Source: Micromonospora halotolerans
Lineage (GTDB): Bacteria > Actinomycetota > Actinomycetes > Mycobacteriales > Micromonosporaceae
NCBI RefSeq assembly: GCF_032108445.1
Contig: NZ_CP134876.1
Span: 1,054,001-1,118,000 of the forward strand
DNA: 64,000 bases
Direction: 5' to 3'
Shown here: in pieces, positions 8,454-15,963 of the stretch
Position numbering within the stretch: position 1 is the stretch's first letter
How the letters are laid out: each line of letters opens with the position of its first letter
Notes under the pieces: generated by a model
Seen by the model: only the letters and a program-made list of their open reading frames with translations
Database searches by the model: none
What the model was told of the DNA's origin: nothing
Position numbers and translations under genes: made by a program

Positions 8454-9499
8454 GCCGCCGCCAGGTCGGCCGCCGCCTCCGGGTGCCCGGTGACCACCCG
8501 GGGTGATGGCACCGCCTCGACCAGCCGGCGGACCAGCGACTCGGCGGAGACCCCGTCGGCCACCGCGTCGAAGGAGAGCACCAGCCGGTGGGACAGCACG
8601 TCCACCGCGAGGTCCCGGACGTCCTCCGGGAGCACGTGGTCGCGGCCGTGGATCAGCGCCTGCGCCCGCGCCGCGGCCACCAGGCCGAGGGTGGCCCGGG
8701 GGCTGGCCCCGTACGCCAGCAGCGGCGCGATCTCGGGCAGCCCGAACCGCCCCGGGTCGCGGGTGGCGAGGATGAGCCGGACCACGTACTCGGCGAGGGC
8801 GTGGTGGACGAAGATGTCGGCGGCCCGGCGCTGGAGCGCGCGCAGCCGCACGGGGTCGAGGACCGGGCGGGCGGTCGGCCGCTCGGTGCTCATCCGGTAG
8901 AGGATGGCCAGCTCGTCGGCGTCGCTCGGGTAGTCGACGACGACCTTCATGAGGAAGCGGTCGCGCTGCGCCTCGGGGAGCTGGTAGACCCCCTCCGACT
9001 CGATCGGGTTCTGGGTGGCCAGCACCAGGAACGGGTCGGGGACCGGCCAGCTCCGGCCGCCGATGGAGACCTGCCGTTCGGCCATCGCCTCGAGCAGCGC
9101 CGACTGCACCTTGGCCGGGGCCCGGTTGATCTCGTCGGCGAGCACCAGGTTCGCCATGATCGGGCCCAGCTCCACGTCGAACGACTCGGTGGAGGCGCGG
9201 TAGATGCGGGTGCCGACGATGTCGGAGGGGACCAGGTCGGGGGTGAACTGGATCCGGGAGAAGGTGCCGCCGACCACGGTGGCGAGGGTCTGCGCCGCGA
9301 GGGTCTTGGCCACCCCCGGTACGCCCTCCAGCAGGCAGTGGCCGTCGGCGATCAGGGCGGTGAGCAGGCGATCGACGAGCCGATCCTGCCCGACGATCAC
9401 GCGTTTGACCTCGAAGAGGGTCTGTTCCAGCTCGACGCCGCTCGCGTCGGCATCGACCGGGCTGGGCACGCTGGCCAGGGTGTCCGAGATGTCCGTCAC
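8450..9499 (-). CDS. MoxR-family AAA+ ATPase
   Basis: 349 aa from GTG 9499; the open frame to 9646 has no ribosome site and reads as non-coding, whereas GGGAAGCA precedes this GTG. Walker A is GVPGVAKTLAAQ, Walker B is LADEINRAP, and sensor 1 is LVLATQNPIESEG. These are diagnostic of MoxR ATPases, thought to work as chaperones that mature or assemble specific proteins with VWA partners. It is the first gene of the four-gene operon moxR / DUF58 / VWA / HtrA-like protease. A GATAAT-like -10 sequence (9539-9544 on this strand) lies 40 bp upstream. Confidence 0.94.
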   Translation of the reverse strand: MTDISDTLASVPSPVDADASGVELEQTLFEVKRVIVGQDRLVDRLLTALIADGHCLLEGVPGVAKTLAAQTLATVVGGTFSRIQFTPDLVPSDIVGTRIYRASTESFDVELGPIMANLVLADEINRAPAKVQSALLEAMAERQVSIGGRSWPVPDPFLVLATQNPIESEGVYQLPEAQRDRFLMKVVVDYPSDADELAILYRMSTERPTARPVLDPVRLRALQRRAADIFVHHALAEYVVRLILATRDPGRFGLPEIAPLLAYGASPRATLGLVAAARAQALIHGRDHVLPEDVRDLAVDVLSHRLVLSFDAVADGVSAESLVRRLVEAVPSPRVVTGHPEAAADLAAA

Positions 9500-9649
9500 G
9501 GTGCTTGCTTCCCGTGCCGGCGTGCGGACAAACGTCGGATTATCGGCCCCTGGGCGGCCCTTCCGGGGCCGGACCGGGACGACTCTCCCGGCCGGTCGGC
9601 AACGGTGCGAGCGGGGTGGGAAGGCGCAGACGGGTCGGGCGGCCACGAC

Positions 9650-9681
9650 AGCCGGCCCCCGCCCGGGGGCGGGGGCCGGCT
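9650..9681 (-). terminator. strong GC-rich hairpin downstream of the secreted-protein gene
   Basis: A perfect 15-bp stem (9650-9664 with 9667-9681) with a 2-base loop lies 13 bp beyond the stop of the leftward gene at 9695. There is no U-tract on that strand, as is common for actinobacterial terminators; four T residues follow the stem on the + strand. It would insulate the moxR operon from upstream transcription. Confidence 0.7.
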
Positions 9682-9694
9682 GCTTTTGGCGGGG

Positions 9695-10234
9695 TCAGTT
9701 GGCGATGAGCAGGTGGAACGGCCGATCCGCGTACCCGCCGCTGGAGCTGCGGGTCTGGACGAAGACCGCGTTCGGGATCAGGTAGCGGGGCGACACCGAG
9801 ACCTCGCCCGCGGGCGGGACGTTCGCCGCGTCGTTGCTGCCGATCGTGGCGTGCAGCCCCTTGAGGTTGACGGCGTAGTCGAGCGTCACCTGGTACTGCC
9901 CGGCGAACTGGCCCTGCACCGACGGGGAGAACTTCTTGGCGCTCACGACGTTCGGGGAGTGCTGGAGCAGGGTTCCGTTGCTGCTGACCACCGCCCAGGC
10001 GACCAGCCCGGGGGCCGGCGCGGCGAGGGTGGCGTTCAGCGCGGCCTTCGCGGCCCGGGTCTCGGCGGCGGTCACCGGCGGCTGCTGGTCGGCCTGGCGC
10101 ACGCCGGGCTGCCCGACCTCGGCCGGAGCCTTCGCCGCCGGGTGGGCGGCGGCCGCGAAACCGCCGCCGGCCAGGGTGAGGGACAGCGCGGCGAGGGCCA
10201 CCACCGTCGCCTTGCGCTTGAGGAATGTGGCCAT
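9695..10234 (-). CDS. secreted protein of unknown function
   Basis: 179 aa from ATG 10234 with ribosome site AGGGAGA. A Sec signal peptide is clear: KRK, then a hydrophobic stretch at about residues 9-25, then small residues before a likely AAA-H cleavage near residue 30. The mature protein is about 145 residues, has no cysteine, and is rich in beta-type sequence (VAWAVVSSNGTLLQHS, YQVTLDYAVN). I do not recognise a family or active site. It stands alone, with its own 337-bp upstream region and a strong terminator behind it. Confidence 0.82.
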   Translation of the reverse strand: MATFLKRKATVVALAALSLTLAGGGFAAAAHPAAKAPAEVGQPGVRQADQQPPVTAAETRAAKAALNATLAAPAPGLVAWAVVSSNGTLLQHSPNVVSAKKFSPSVQGQFAGQYQVTLDYAVNLKGLHATIGSNDAANVPPAGEVSVSPRYLIPNAVFVQTRSSSGGYADRPFHLLIAN

Positions 10235-10571
10235 GACAGATCTCCCTTTTGTGACCGTGGTGACACGGCCGGCCCGCGTTATGCGGGACGGATGAATGCG
10301 GCACGGGAGCCAGGCGCAGAACAATTGCGGACCATCGGGGGGTCCACGTCGGATCGCACCGTCAGTGTAGAGCTGCACCTGGCATTGAGCTGGTCTTACT
10401 ACGGAGAGTCGCGACGTCTCGACCAGGTGGAACCTAGCACCGGAAAATGCGGACGGTCAATAGCTCACATTTACTGTCCGGCGAATGGAAAACGCTTCCG
10501 ATAATTGTGAGAGGTGAGCGCCGGGCCATTCACGAAAATGCCCGGCCGCGGCGGCGGGTAGCGTGACGGCC
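10235..10571. other. divergent intergenic region, locally AT-rich
   Basis: 337 bp separate the leftward secreted-protein gene from the rightward EEP-family gene. It contains a small hairpin CCCGC-ATAAC-GCGGG (10276-10290) and a GGAAAACGCTTCC dyad (10487-10499). About 10300-10510 is noticeably less GC-rich than its surroundings, so it probably holds promoters for both genes. A 70-codon frame from ATG 10288 to 10504 exists, but its codon usage is unlike neighbouring genes. I do not call a gene. Confidence 0.5.
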
Positions 10572-11564
10572 ATGATCACGACGAAGGGGCCGGGACGGGC
10601 CGGCAGCCGGGCGGCGCGGTTCGCCACGATCGCCTGCTGGCTGGCGGTCGCGCCGGTGGTTGCCTGGGCGGCGCTCCGGCTGGCCGGCCTGGAACAGGGG
10701 CCGCTGGTGCAGGCCGTCGCCTTCACGCCGTACGTCGCCGCCGCCGCGCTCCTCCCGGTGGTGCTGGCGCTCGCCCTGCGGCGCCGCGCGCCCGCGGTGG
10801 TGGCGGCCCTCGCCGCGCTGGCGCTGGTCGCCGCGGTGGCGCCGCGGGTCGTCCGCGACGACCGGCCCACGGCGGACGGTCCGGCCCTCCGGCTGCTCAC
10901 CGCCAACCTGCTCAAGGGCGGCGCCGACCCGGCGCGGCTGGTCGAGCTGGTCCGGGCGCACCGGGTGGACGTGCTGACCGTGCAGGAGTTCACCCCGGAG
11001 ATCGCCGCCGAGGTGGACCGGCTCGGGCTGGCCACGCTGCTGCCCTACCGGATGCTGAACCCGGAGGTCGGCACCACCGGATCCGGGCTGTACGCGCGCC
11101 ACCCGCTGAGCGGCACGGGCTGGCGGCGCAACGAGGGCTTCCAGCTCACCCAGGCGTACGGGACGGTGGCCGTGCCGGGTGCGCCACCGCTGCGGGTGGA
11201 GTCGGCGCACCCGGCCGCCCCGTACGCGGTCGACGTGGTGCCGGACTGGTGGACCGACCTGCGGGCCCAACCGCCGGCCACCCCGCGCGGCGGGTTGAGC
11301 ATCCTGGCCGGCGACTTCAACGCCACCCTCGACCACGCGCCGCTACGCGACCTGATCGACACCGGCTACGTGGACGCCGCCGACGCGGCCGGCGCCGGGC
11401 TGTCCGGCACCTGGGGCCCCTACGACGGTGACCCGATCCCGCCGGTCACCATCGACCACGTGCTGGTCGACCGGCGCATCGAGGTACGCGCGGTCAGCGT
11501 GCACGGCGTGCCGGGCAGCGACCACCGGGCCGTACTGGCCGAACTGCGGCTGCCCGCCGCGTGA
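10572..11564 (+). CDS. membrane-anchored endonuclease/exonuclease/phosphatase (EEP) family protein
   Basis: About 330 aa from ATG 10572; GTG 10563 is an alternative. Three hydrophobic segments in the first about 100 residues form a membrane domain, followed by an EEP catalytic domain. Visible motifs are LLTANLLKGG (Asn), VLTVQEFTPE (catalytic Glu), AGDFNATLDH (Asp/Asn), TIDHVLVD and GSDHRAVLAE (final Asp-His pair). The family includes DNase I, sphingomyelinases and inositol phosphatases. The substrate is unknown, and the active site probably lies outside the membrane. Its stop is 3 bp from the convergent cimA stop. Confidence 0.88.
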   Translation: MITTKGPGRAGSRAARFATIACWLAVAPVVAWAALRLAGLEQGPLVQAVAFTPYVAAAALLPVVLALALRRRAPAVVAALAALALVAAVAPRVVRDDRPTADGPALRLLTANLLKGGADPARLVELVRAHRVDVLTVQEFTPEIAAEVDRLGLATLLPYRMLNPEVGTTGSGLYARHPLSGTGWRRNEGFQLTQAYGTVAVPGAPPLRVESAHPAAPYAVDVVPDWWTDLRAQPPATPRGGLSILAGDFNATLDHAPLRDLIDTGYVDAADAAGAGLSGTWGPYDGDPIPPVTIDHVLVDRRIEVRAVSVHGVPGSDHRAVLAELRLPAA

Positions 11565-11567
11565 GCG

Positions 11568-13148
11568 TCAGACCCGGGCCCGGTCCAGGCCGTAGGTGAG
11601 GGCGTCGACCAGGGCGTGCCAGCTCGCCTCGACCACGTTGGGGTGGACGCCGACCGTGGTCCAGTCGCGGCCCGCCCCGGCGGTCTCCACGAGCACCCGG
11701 GTCACCGCGCCGGTGCCGTGGCTGCCCTCCAGGATGCGGACCTTGTAGTCGGCCAGCTCGAACTCCCGCAGCTCCGGGTAGTGCCGGGCGAGCGCCACCC
11801 GCAGCGCCTCGTCCAGGGCGTTGACCGGGCCGTTGCCCTCGGCGGTGGCGATGACGCGCTCGCCGCGTACCCGGATCTTCACGGTGGCCTCGGAGACCAC
11901 CGCGCCGTCCTCGCGGTGCTCGACCAGCACCCGGTAGGACTCCAGGGCGAAGGGCCGGGCCGGCGCGGCGTCCGGCAGCTCGGAGCGGACCAGCAGTTCG
12001 AAGGAGGCGTCGGCGGCCTCGAACGACCACCCGCCGGCCTCCAGTTCCTTGACCCGGCTGGTGACCCGGGACAGGGTCTCCGGATGGCCGGCCAGGTCCA
12101 GGCCCAGCTCGCGACTCTTGAGCTCGACGCTGGCCCGGCCGGCCATCTCGGTCACCAGGATCCGCATGTCGTTGCCCACCACCGAGGGATCCACGTGGTT
12201 GTAGAGCAACGGGTCCACCTTGATCGCGCTCGCGTGCAGCCCCGCCTTGTGGGCGAAGGCCGCGGCCCCGACGTAGGCCTGGTGGGTGTCGGGGGCGATG
12301 TTGGCGATCTCGGCGATGGCGTGCGAGACCCGCACCATCTGTTCCAGGCAGCCCTCCGGTAGGACGGGCATGCCGAGCTTGAGCTGGAGGTTGGCCACGA
12401 TCGCGAAGAGATCGGCGTTGCCCGGGCGCTCGCCGTACCCGTTCGCGGTGCCCTGCACATGCCGGATGCCGGCCTCGACCGCCGCGATCGTGTTGGCCAC
12501 GGCGCAGGCGGTGTCGTTCTGGGCGTGCATGCCGAGCAGTTCCGGGGCGATCCCGGTCCGCGCGGTCAGGTCGGTGATCGCGGCGGTGACCTGGGAGGGC
12601 AGCATCCCGCCGTTGGTGTCGCAGAGGACGAACCGCTCGGCACCGGCGGCGAGCGCGGTCTCCGCCACCGCGGCCGTGTACGCGGGGTCCTGCCGGTAGC
12701 CGTCGTAGAAGTGCTCCCCGTCGACGAAGACCCGCCGGCCCTGCGCCACCAGGTACGCGACCGTGTCCCGGACCATCGCGAGGTTCTCCTCGGCGGTGGT
12801 GCGCAGGGCCCGCTCGACGTGCCGCAGGTCCGCCTTGGCCACCAGGGCCACGGCCGGGGTCGCCGCGTCGAGCAGCCCGCGCACCTGCGGGTCGTCCTCG
12901 ACCGCGACGCCCGCCTTCCGGGTGGCCCCGAACGCGACCAGGATCGCGTGCCGCAACTCCAGCTCGGTGCGGGCGCGGCGGAAGAACTCGGTGTCCTTCG
13001 GCACGGCGCCCGGCCAGCCGCCCTCGATGAAGCCGACCCCGAGGTCGTCGAGCAGGCGGGCCACCGCCAGCTTGTCGACCACCGAGTAGGTGAGCCCCTC
13101 GCGCTGGGCGCCGTCGCGCAGCGTCGTGTCGTACACCTGGAAGGTCAT
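11568..13148 (-). CDS. cimA: (R)-citramalate synthase
   Basis: 526 aa from ATG 13148. The N-terminal TIM barrel begins with DTTLRDGAQREG and carries the HxN-type metal motif GMHAQNDTACAVAN and the NGYGERPGNAD segment. A C-terminal regulatory domain (last about 130 residues) resembles that of LeuA/CimA. It condenses acetyl-CoA and pyruvate to citramalate, giving 2-oxobutyrate for isoleucine without threonine deaminase. The length and the sequence around HKAGLHASAIKVDPLLYNHVD fit the CimA branch rather than LeuA, whose usual length is 550-600. The gene is preceded by a leader peptide and terminator and so is probably controlled by attenuation. Confidence 0.93.
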   Translation of the reverse strand: MTFQVYDTTLRDGAQREGLTYSVVDKLAVARLLDDLGVGFIEGGWPGAVPKDTEFFRRARTELELRHAILVAFGATRKAGVAVEDDPQVRGLLDAATPAVALVAKADLRHVERALRTTAEENLAMVRDTVAYLVAQGRRVFVDGEHFYDGYRQDPAYTAAVAETALAAGAERFVLCDTNGGMLPSQVTAAITDLTARTGIAPELLGMHAQNDTACAVANTIAAVEAGIRHVQGTANGYGERPGNADLFAIVANLQLKLGMPVLPEGCLEQMVRVSHAIAEIANIAPDTHQAYVGAAAFAHKAGLHASAIKVDPLLYNHVDPSVVGNDMRILVTEMAGRASVELKSRELGLDLAGHPETLSRVTSRVKELEAGGWSFEAADASFELLVRSELPDAAPARPFALESYRVLVEHREDGAVVSEATVKIRVRGERVIATAEGNGPVNALDEALRVALARHYPELREFELADYKVRILEGSHGTGAVTRVLVETAGAGRDWTTVGVHPNVVEASWHALVDALTYGLDRARV

Positions 13149-13185
13149 GGGAGTCCTCTTCTCGAACCTGCGGGGAGCAACAAAA

Positions 13186-13211
13186 AGACCCCCCGCGGAT
13201 GCGGGAGGTCT
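13186..13211 (-). terminator. cimA attenuator: intrinsic terminator in the leader
   Basis: On the minus strand the stem AGACC-(1 mismatch)-CCCGC pairs across a 4-base loop and is followed at once by TTTTTGTTG, a classic Rho-independent terminator. It lies 37 bp upstream of the cimA ATG, between the leader peptide and the gene, so it can only act as an attenuator for cimA. Confidence 0.88.
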
Positions 13212-13242
13212 GCGCGCTCGGCGAGGGGGAAGGCCGGCGCGC
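13212..13242 (-). promoter_or_regulatory. cimA leader hairpin abutting the leader-peptide stop
   Basis: GCGCGCCGGC (minus strand, starting at the G of the leader TAG) pairs with GCCG-A-GCGCGC, a 10-bp stem with one bulged base. It sits directly between the leader stop and the attenuator terminator. Its position suggests the pause or protector stem of a leader-peptide attenuator, but the alternative antiterminator pairing was not worked out. Confidence 0.7.
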
Positions 13243-13274
13243 TAGCTGCCAATAATCAGGACGGAGCTGGTCAC
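13242..13274 (-). CDS. cimA leader peptide VTSSVLIIGS
   Basis: A 10-codon frame GTG...TAG ending 94 bp upstream of cimA. It contains V-L-I-I, with both isoleucines written ATT, a codon rarely used in this very GC-rich genome. This is the pattern expected of a branched-chain amino acid attenuation leader, in which ribosome stalling on scarce Val, Leu or Ile tRNA releases the downstream terminator. An in-frame GTG at 13322 would extend it to 26 residues; the C-terminal sensing part is unchanged. The ribosome site is weak. Confidence 0.8.
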   Translation of the reverse strand: MTSSVLIIGS

Positions 13275-13418
13275 GGTCCGTACTCTGCCACTCCGATCCG
13301 GCTTGTGGGAGGAGAAACCCACATCGCGGGACGGGTCCGTGATCGACTTAACAAGCCGCCCTGCCCAGGGTCCGGCGGTGACCGGGCTGCGGAAGTATCT
13401 GGAACAGATCCAGTTACC

Positions 13419-13440
13419 GGCCTGGCGTCGTCGCCAGGCC
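13419..13440 (+). promoter_or_regulatory. hairpin in the ahpC 5' leader
   Basis: A perfect 9-bp stem GGCCTGGCG/CGCCAGGCC with TCGT loop ends 6 bp before the AAGGAGGAC ribosome site of ahpC. Its location favours an effect on ahpC mRNA stability or translation. No OxyR-type box could be identified with confidence upstream. Confidence 0.55.
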
Positions 13441-13457
13441 GCCGTCAAGGAGGACCC

Positions 13458-14018
13458 GTGCTCACTGTCGGTGACCACTTCCCCGAGTACGAACTCACCG
13501 CGTGCGTCTCGCTCGACGCCGACAAGGCGTTCGAGACGATCAACCACAAGACCTACGAGGGCAAGTGGCGCGTCGTCTTCTTCTGGCCGAAGGACTTCAC
13601 CTTCATCTGCCCGACGGAGATCGCCGAGTTCGGCCGCCTCAACGGCGAGTTCGCCGACCGGGACGCCCAGGTTCTCGGCGTCTCCGTGGACAACGAGTTC
13701 GTGCACTACGCCTGGCGCAAGGACCACCCGGACCTGCGCGACCTGCCCTTCCCGATGCTCAGCGACATCAAGCGTGAGCTGACCGCCGACTGCGGCGTGC
13801 TCGGCGAGGACGGCGTCGCCCAGCGGGCCACCTTCATCGTCGACCCGGACAACGAGATCCAGTTCGCCATGGTGACCGCCGGCTCGGTCGGCCGGAACGT
13901 CTCCGAGGTGCTGCGGGTGCTCGACGCCCTGCAGACCGACGAGCTCTGCCCGTGCAACTGGAACAAGGGCGGCGCCACCCTGGACGCCAACGCGCTGCTC
14001 GCCGGTGCCGGGGCCTGA
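13458..14018 (+). CDS. ahpC: alkyl hydroperoxide reductase subunit C (peroxiredoxin)
   Basis: 186 aa from GTG 13458, chosen for the near-ideal AAGGAGGAC 4-5 bp upstream. Typical 2-Cys peroxiredoxin: the peroxidatic cysteine is Cys51 in FTFICPTE, and the resolving cysteine lies in LCPCNW near residue 164. It reduces hydrogen peroxide, organic hydroperoxides and peroxynitrite in the cytoplasm. AhpD, encoded 2 bp downstream, is its reductant partner in actinobacteria instead of AhpF. It is divergent from the cimA leader. Confidence 0.96.
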   Translation: MLTVGDHFPEYELTACVSLDADKAFETINHKTYEGKWRVVFFWPKDFTFICPTEIAEFGRLNGEFADRDAQVLGVSVDNEFVHYAWRKDHPDLRDLPFPMLSDIKRELTADCGVLGEDGVAQRATFIVDPDNEIQFAMVTAGSVGRNVSEVLRVLDALQTDELCPCNWNKGGATLDANALLAGAGA

Positions 14019-14020
14019 GC

Positions 14021-14551
14021 ATGGGTCTGGACGCGGTCAAGGCGGCCCTGCCCGAGTACGCCAAGGACATCAAGCTCAACCTCGGCTCCACCATCGCCAC
14101 CTCGACGCTGAAGCCGGAGCAGGCCTGGGGCACCGCCCTGGCCTGCGCGGTGGCGGCCCGTAACCCGGTGGTGCTGCGGGAGATCGCCGCCGAGGCGGCC
14201 GGGCACCTCACGCCCGAGGCGGTCGAGGCGGCCAAGGGCGCGGCCACCATCATGGCGATGAACAACGTCTACTACCGGGCCAAGCACCTCATCGGCGACG
14301 AGCAGTACGCCTCGCTGCCGGCCCGGCTGCGGATGCAGATCATCGCCCGGCCCGGGGTGGAGAAGACCGACTTCGAGCTCTGGTGCCTCGCCGTCTCGGC
14401 GATCACCGGCTGCGGCGTCTGCCTGGAGTCGCACGAGAAGACCCTGCGGGCCGCCGGGTTCAGCCGCGACCAGGTGCACGAGGGGCTGCGCATCGCCTCC
14501 GTGGTGCACGCCGCCGCGGTGGCCCTGGACGCGGAGGCCGCGCTGGCCTGA
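14021..14551 (+). CDS. ahpD: alkyl hydroperoxidase AhpD
   Basis: 176 aa. The CxxC active site is Cys131-Gly-Val-Cys134 followed by His138 in CGVCLESHEK, the AhpD signature, and the length matches mycobacterial AhpD. In that system AhpD passes electrons from lipoylated dihydrolipoamide succinyltransferase (with Lpd) to AhpC. Its ATG is 2 bp after the ahpC stop, so the two are coupled. Confidence 0.96.
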   Translation: MGLDAVKAALPEYAKDIKLNLGSTIATSTLKPEQAWGTALACAVAARNPVVLREIAAEAAGHLTPEAVEAAKGAATIMAMNNVYYRAKHLIGDEQYASLPARLRMQIIARPGVEKTDFELWCLAVSAITGCGVCLESHEKTLRAAGFSRDQVHEGLRIASVVHAAAVALDAEAALA

Positions 14552-14559
14552 GCCGGCCG

Positions 14560-14585
14560 GTGTATCGATCTCCGCAACCGGGTAG
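14560..14585 (+). promoter_or_regulatory. sigma-B-like promoter for the PRC-barrel gene
   Basis: GTGT at 14560-14563 and GGGTAG at 14580-14585 with a 16-bp spacer resemble the actinobacterial sigma-B/sigma-H general-stress consensus (GTTT, 14-16 bp, GGGTAT). They lie about 57 bp upstream of the PRC-barrel ATG. The match is by eye only. Confidence 0.5.
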
Positions 14586-14641
14586 GCAGGGATTCGACAG
14601 GCAAATCCCCCGAGAAAGTCGAGAAAGGGAGTGTTGACGCC

Positions 14642-15100
14642 ATGGAGCGGCTCGACCCTCGAACGACCCACGGGACGCCGGATCCGCTGACCCAGGGTGG
14701 TCAGGGCGCCTTCGCGGGCGGCGCGCCCGCCGGGCGCTTCGATCCGTGGAGCTACCGGGACGACGCCGGGGTGACCGGAGTCGACCTGGTCGGCTACAAG
14801 GTGGAGGCGAGTGACGGCGGTATCGGCAAGGTGGACCGGGCCAGCCACGAGGTGAACTCCAGTTTCCTCGTGGTGGACACCGGCCCGTGGATCTTCGGCA
14901 AGAAGGTCATGCTGCCGGCCGGCACCGTCAACCACGTCGACCACGACGAGCGGAAGGTCTACGTCGACCGGAGCAAGGACCAGATCAAGGCCGCGCCCGA
15001 GTACGACGAGGCCACCGACACGGACCCGGCCTACCGGGACAAGCTCGGCGGTTACTACGACGACACCTACTCGTCGATCCCGCCGGGCACCGCCCGGTAA
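14642..15100 (+). CDS. PRC-barrel domain protein
   Basis: 152 aa with ribosome site GGGAG. After a 45-residue Gly/Pro-rich start, residues about 48-115 form a PRC-barrel (VDLVGYKVEASDGGIGKVDR, then SFLVVDTGPWIFGKKVMLPAGTV). The acidic, tyrosine-rich tail ends in YYDDTYSSIPPGTAR. There is no signal peptide or membrane segment. Such small PRC-barrel proteins are often general-stress proteins in actinomycetes; the exact role is unknown. The sigma-B-like promoter upstream supports stress control. Confidence 0.87.
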   Translation: MERLDPRTTHGTPDPLTQGGQGAFAGGAPAGRFDPWSYRDDAGVTGVDLVGYKVEASDGGIGKVDRASHEVNSSFLVVDTGPWIFGKKVMLPAGTVNHVDHDERKVYVDRSKDQIKAAPEYDEATDTDPAYRDKLGGYYDDTYSSIPPGTAR

Positions 15101-15119
15101 CGGAGAGACCTGCAACCAG

Positions 15120-15153
15120 CGGCCGGCGGGGCACATCGTGGCCCCGCCGGCCG
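15120..15153 (+). terminator. terminator hairpin after the PRC-barrel gene
   Basis: Perfect 13-bp GC-rich stem (15120-15132 with 15141-15153), 8-base loop, 19 bp beyond the PRC-barrel stop. A possible GTG start at 15138 falls inside this hairpin, which argues for the later start of the phosphatase gene. Confidence 0.75.
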
Positions 15154-15167
15154 TTACCGTGTCAGGG

Positions 15168-15896
15168 GTGGACGCTCCGGAGACCCCCTTTCCCGCGCTC
15201 TTCAACTTCCGCGACGTCGGCGGCTACCGCACCCGCGACGGGCGCACCGTCCGGCGCCGCCGGCTCTACCGCTCCGACTCCCTGCACCGCATCGACGAGA
15301 CCGACCGGGCGGCGTTCACCGCGCTCGGCATCCGCACCGTCATCGACCTGCGCCGCCCCACCGAGGTGGCCCGCGACGGCCGGGTGCCCGCCTACGACGG
15401 GCTGGCCTACCGGCACATCCATCCCGAGCACCAGGACTGGGCCGAGCGGACGTACGAGCCCGGCAGTGACCTGGCCCGCTACCTCGCCGACCGGTACGCC
15501 GACCTGGCCCGCACCGGCACCGCCGGGCTGGCCGAGGCGGTCGGCCTGATCGCCGACAGCGCCAACGCGCCGGTGGTGGTGCACTGCGTCGCCGGCAAGG
15601 ACCGCACCGGCATCGTCTGCGGGCTCACCCTGGCCGTGCTCGGCGTCCCCGACGACGACGTCGCCGCCGACTACGCGCTCAGCACCGCCGCGTCCGAGCG
15701 GTTCAGCGCCTGGGTCCGGGCCACCCTGCCGGACGCCGTGGAGCCTCCGCCGCCGTTCCTGGCCTCCCCCGCCGAGGCGATGATGCTCTTCCTCACCGAG
15801 CTACGCGAGGGCCACGGCTCCGTCGAGGGCTACCTCCGCCACGCCGGCGTGACCGACGAGCAGGTCAAGGCCCTCCGCGCCCACCTCCTGGACTGA
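15168..15896 (+). CDS. tyrosine/serine protein phosphatase (MptpB-like DSP fold)
   Basis: 242 aa from GTG 15168; an in-frame GTG at 15138 lies within a terminator hairpin and is less likely. The phosphatase P-loop is HCVAGKDRTG, with the catalytic cysteine and the KDR variant typical of the MptpB/Y_phosphatase3 group. The N-terminal NFRDVGGYRTRDG and RLYRSDSLH motifs also belong to that family. These enzymes dephosphorylate phosphotyrosine and sometimes phosphoinositides. No signal peptide is seen. Monocistronic. Confidence 0.9.
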   Translation: MDAPETPFPALFNFRDVGGYRTRDGRTVRRRRLYRSDSLHRIDETDRAAFTALGIRTVIDLRRPTEVARDGRVPAYDGLAYRHIHPEHQDWAERTYEPGSDLARYLADRYADLARTGTAGLAEAVGLIADSANAPVVVHCVAGKDRTGIVCGLTLAVLGVPDDDVAADYALSTAASERFSAWVRATLPDAVEPPPPFLASPAEAMMLFLTELREGHGSVEGYLRHAGVTDEQVKALRAHLLD

Positions 15897-15908
15897 CCCG
15901 GGAAGCGC

Positions 15909-15944
15909 GCACGGCCGGCGCCGTCGAGGACGGGCCGGCCGTGC
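15909..15944. terminator. bidirectional terminator between phosphatase and ilvE
   Basis: Perfect 10-bp inverted repeat GCACGGCCGG/CCGGCCGTGC with a 16-base loop, centred between two convergent genes and able to serve both. Confidence 0.65.
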
Positions 15945-15963
15945 GGGACGCGCTGGTGGAGGG

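Noticed and set aside
10244..10262. CRP-like TGTGACCGTGGTGACAC
   Set aside because: The halves are direct rather than inverted and the match to TGTGA-N6-TCACA fails in the second half.
10288..10504. A possible 70-codon gene in the AT-rich intergenic region
   Set aside because: No ribosome site, third positions not GC-rich, no family resemblance; better explained as promoter DNA.
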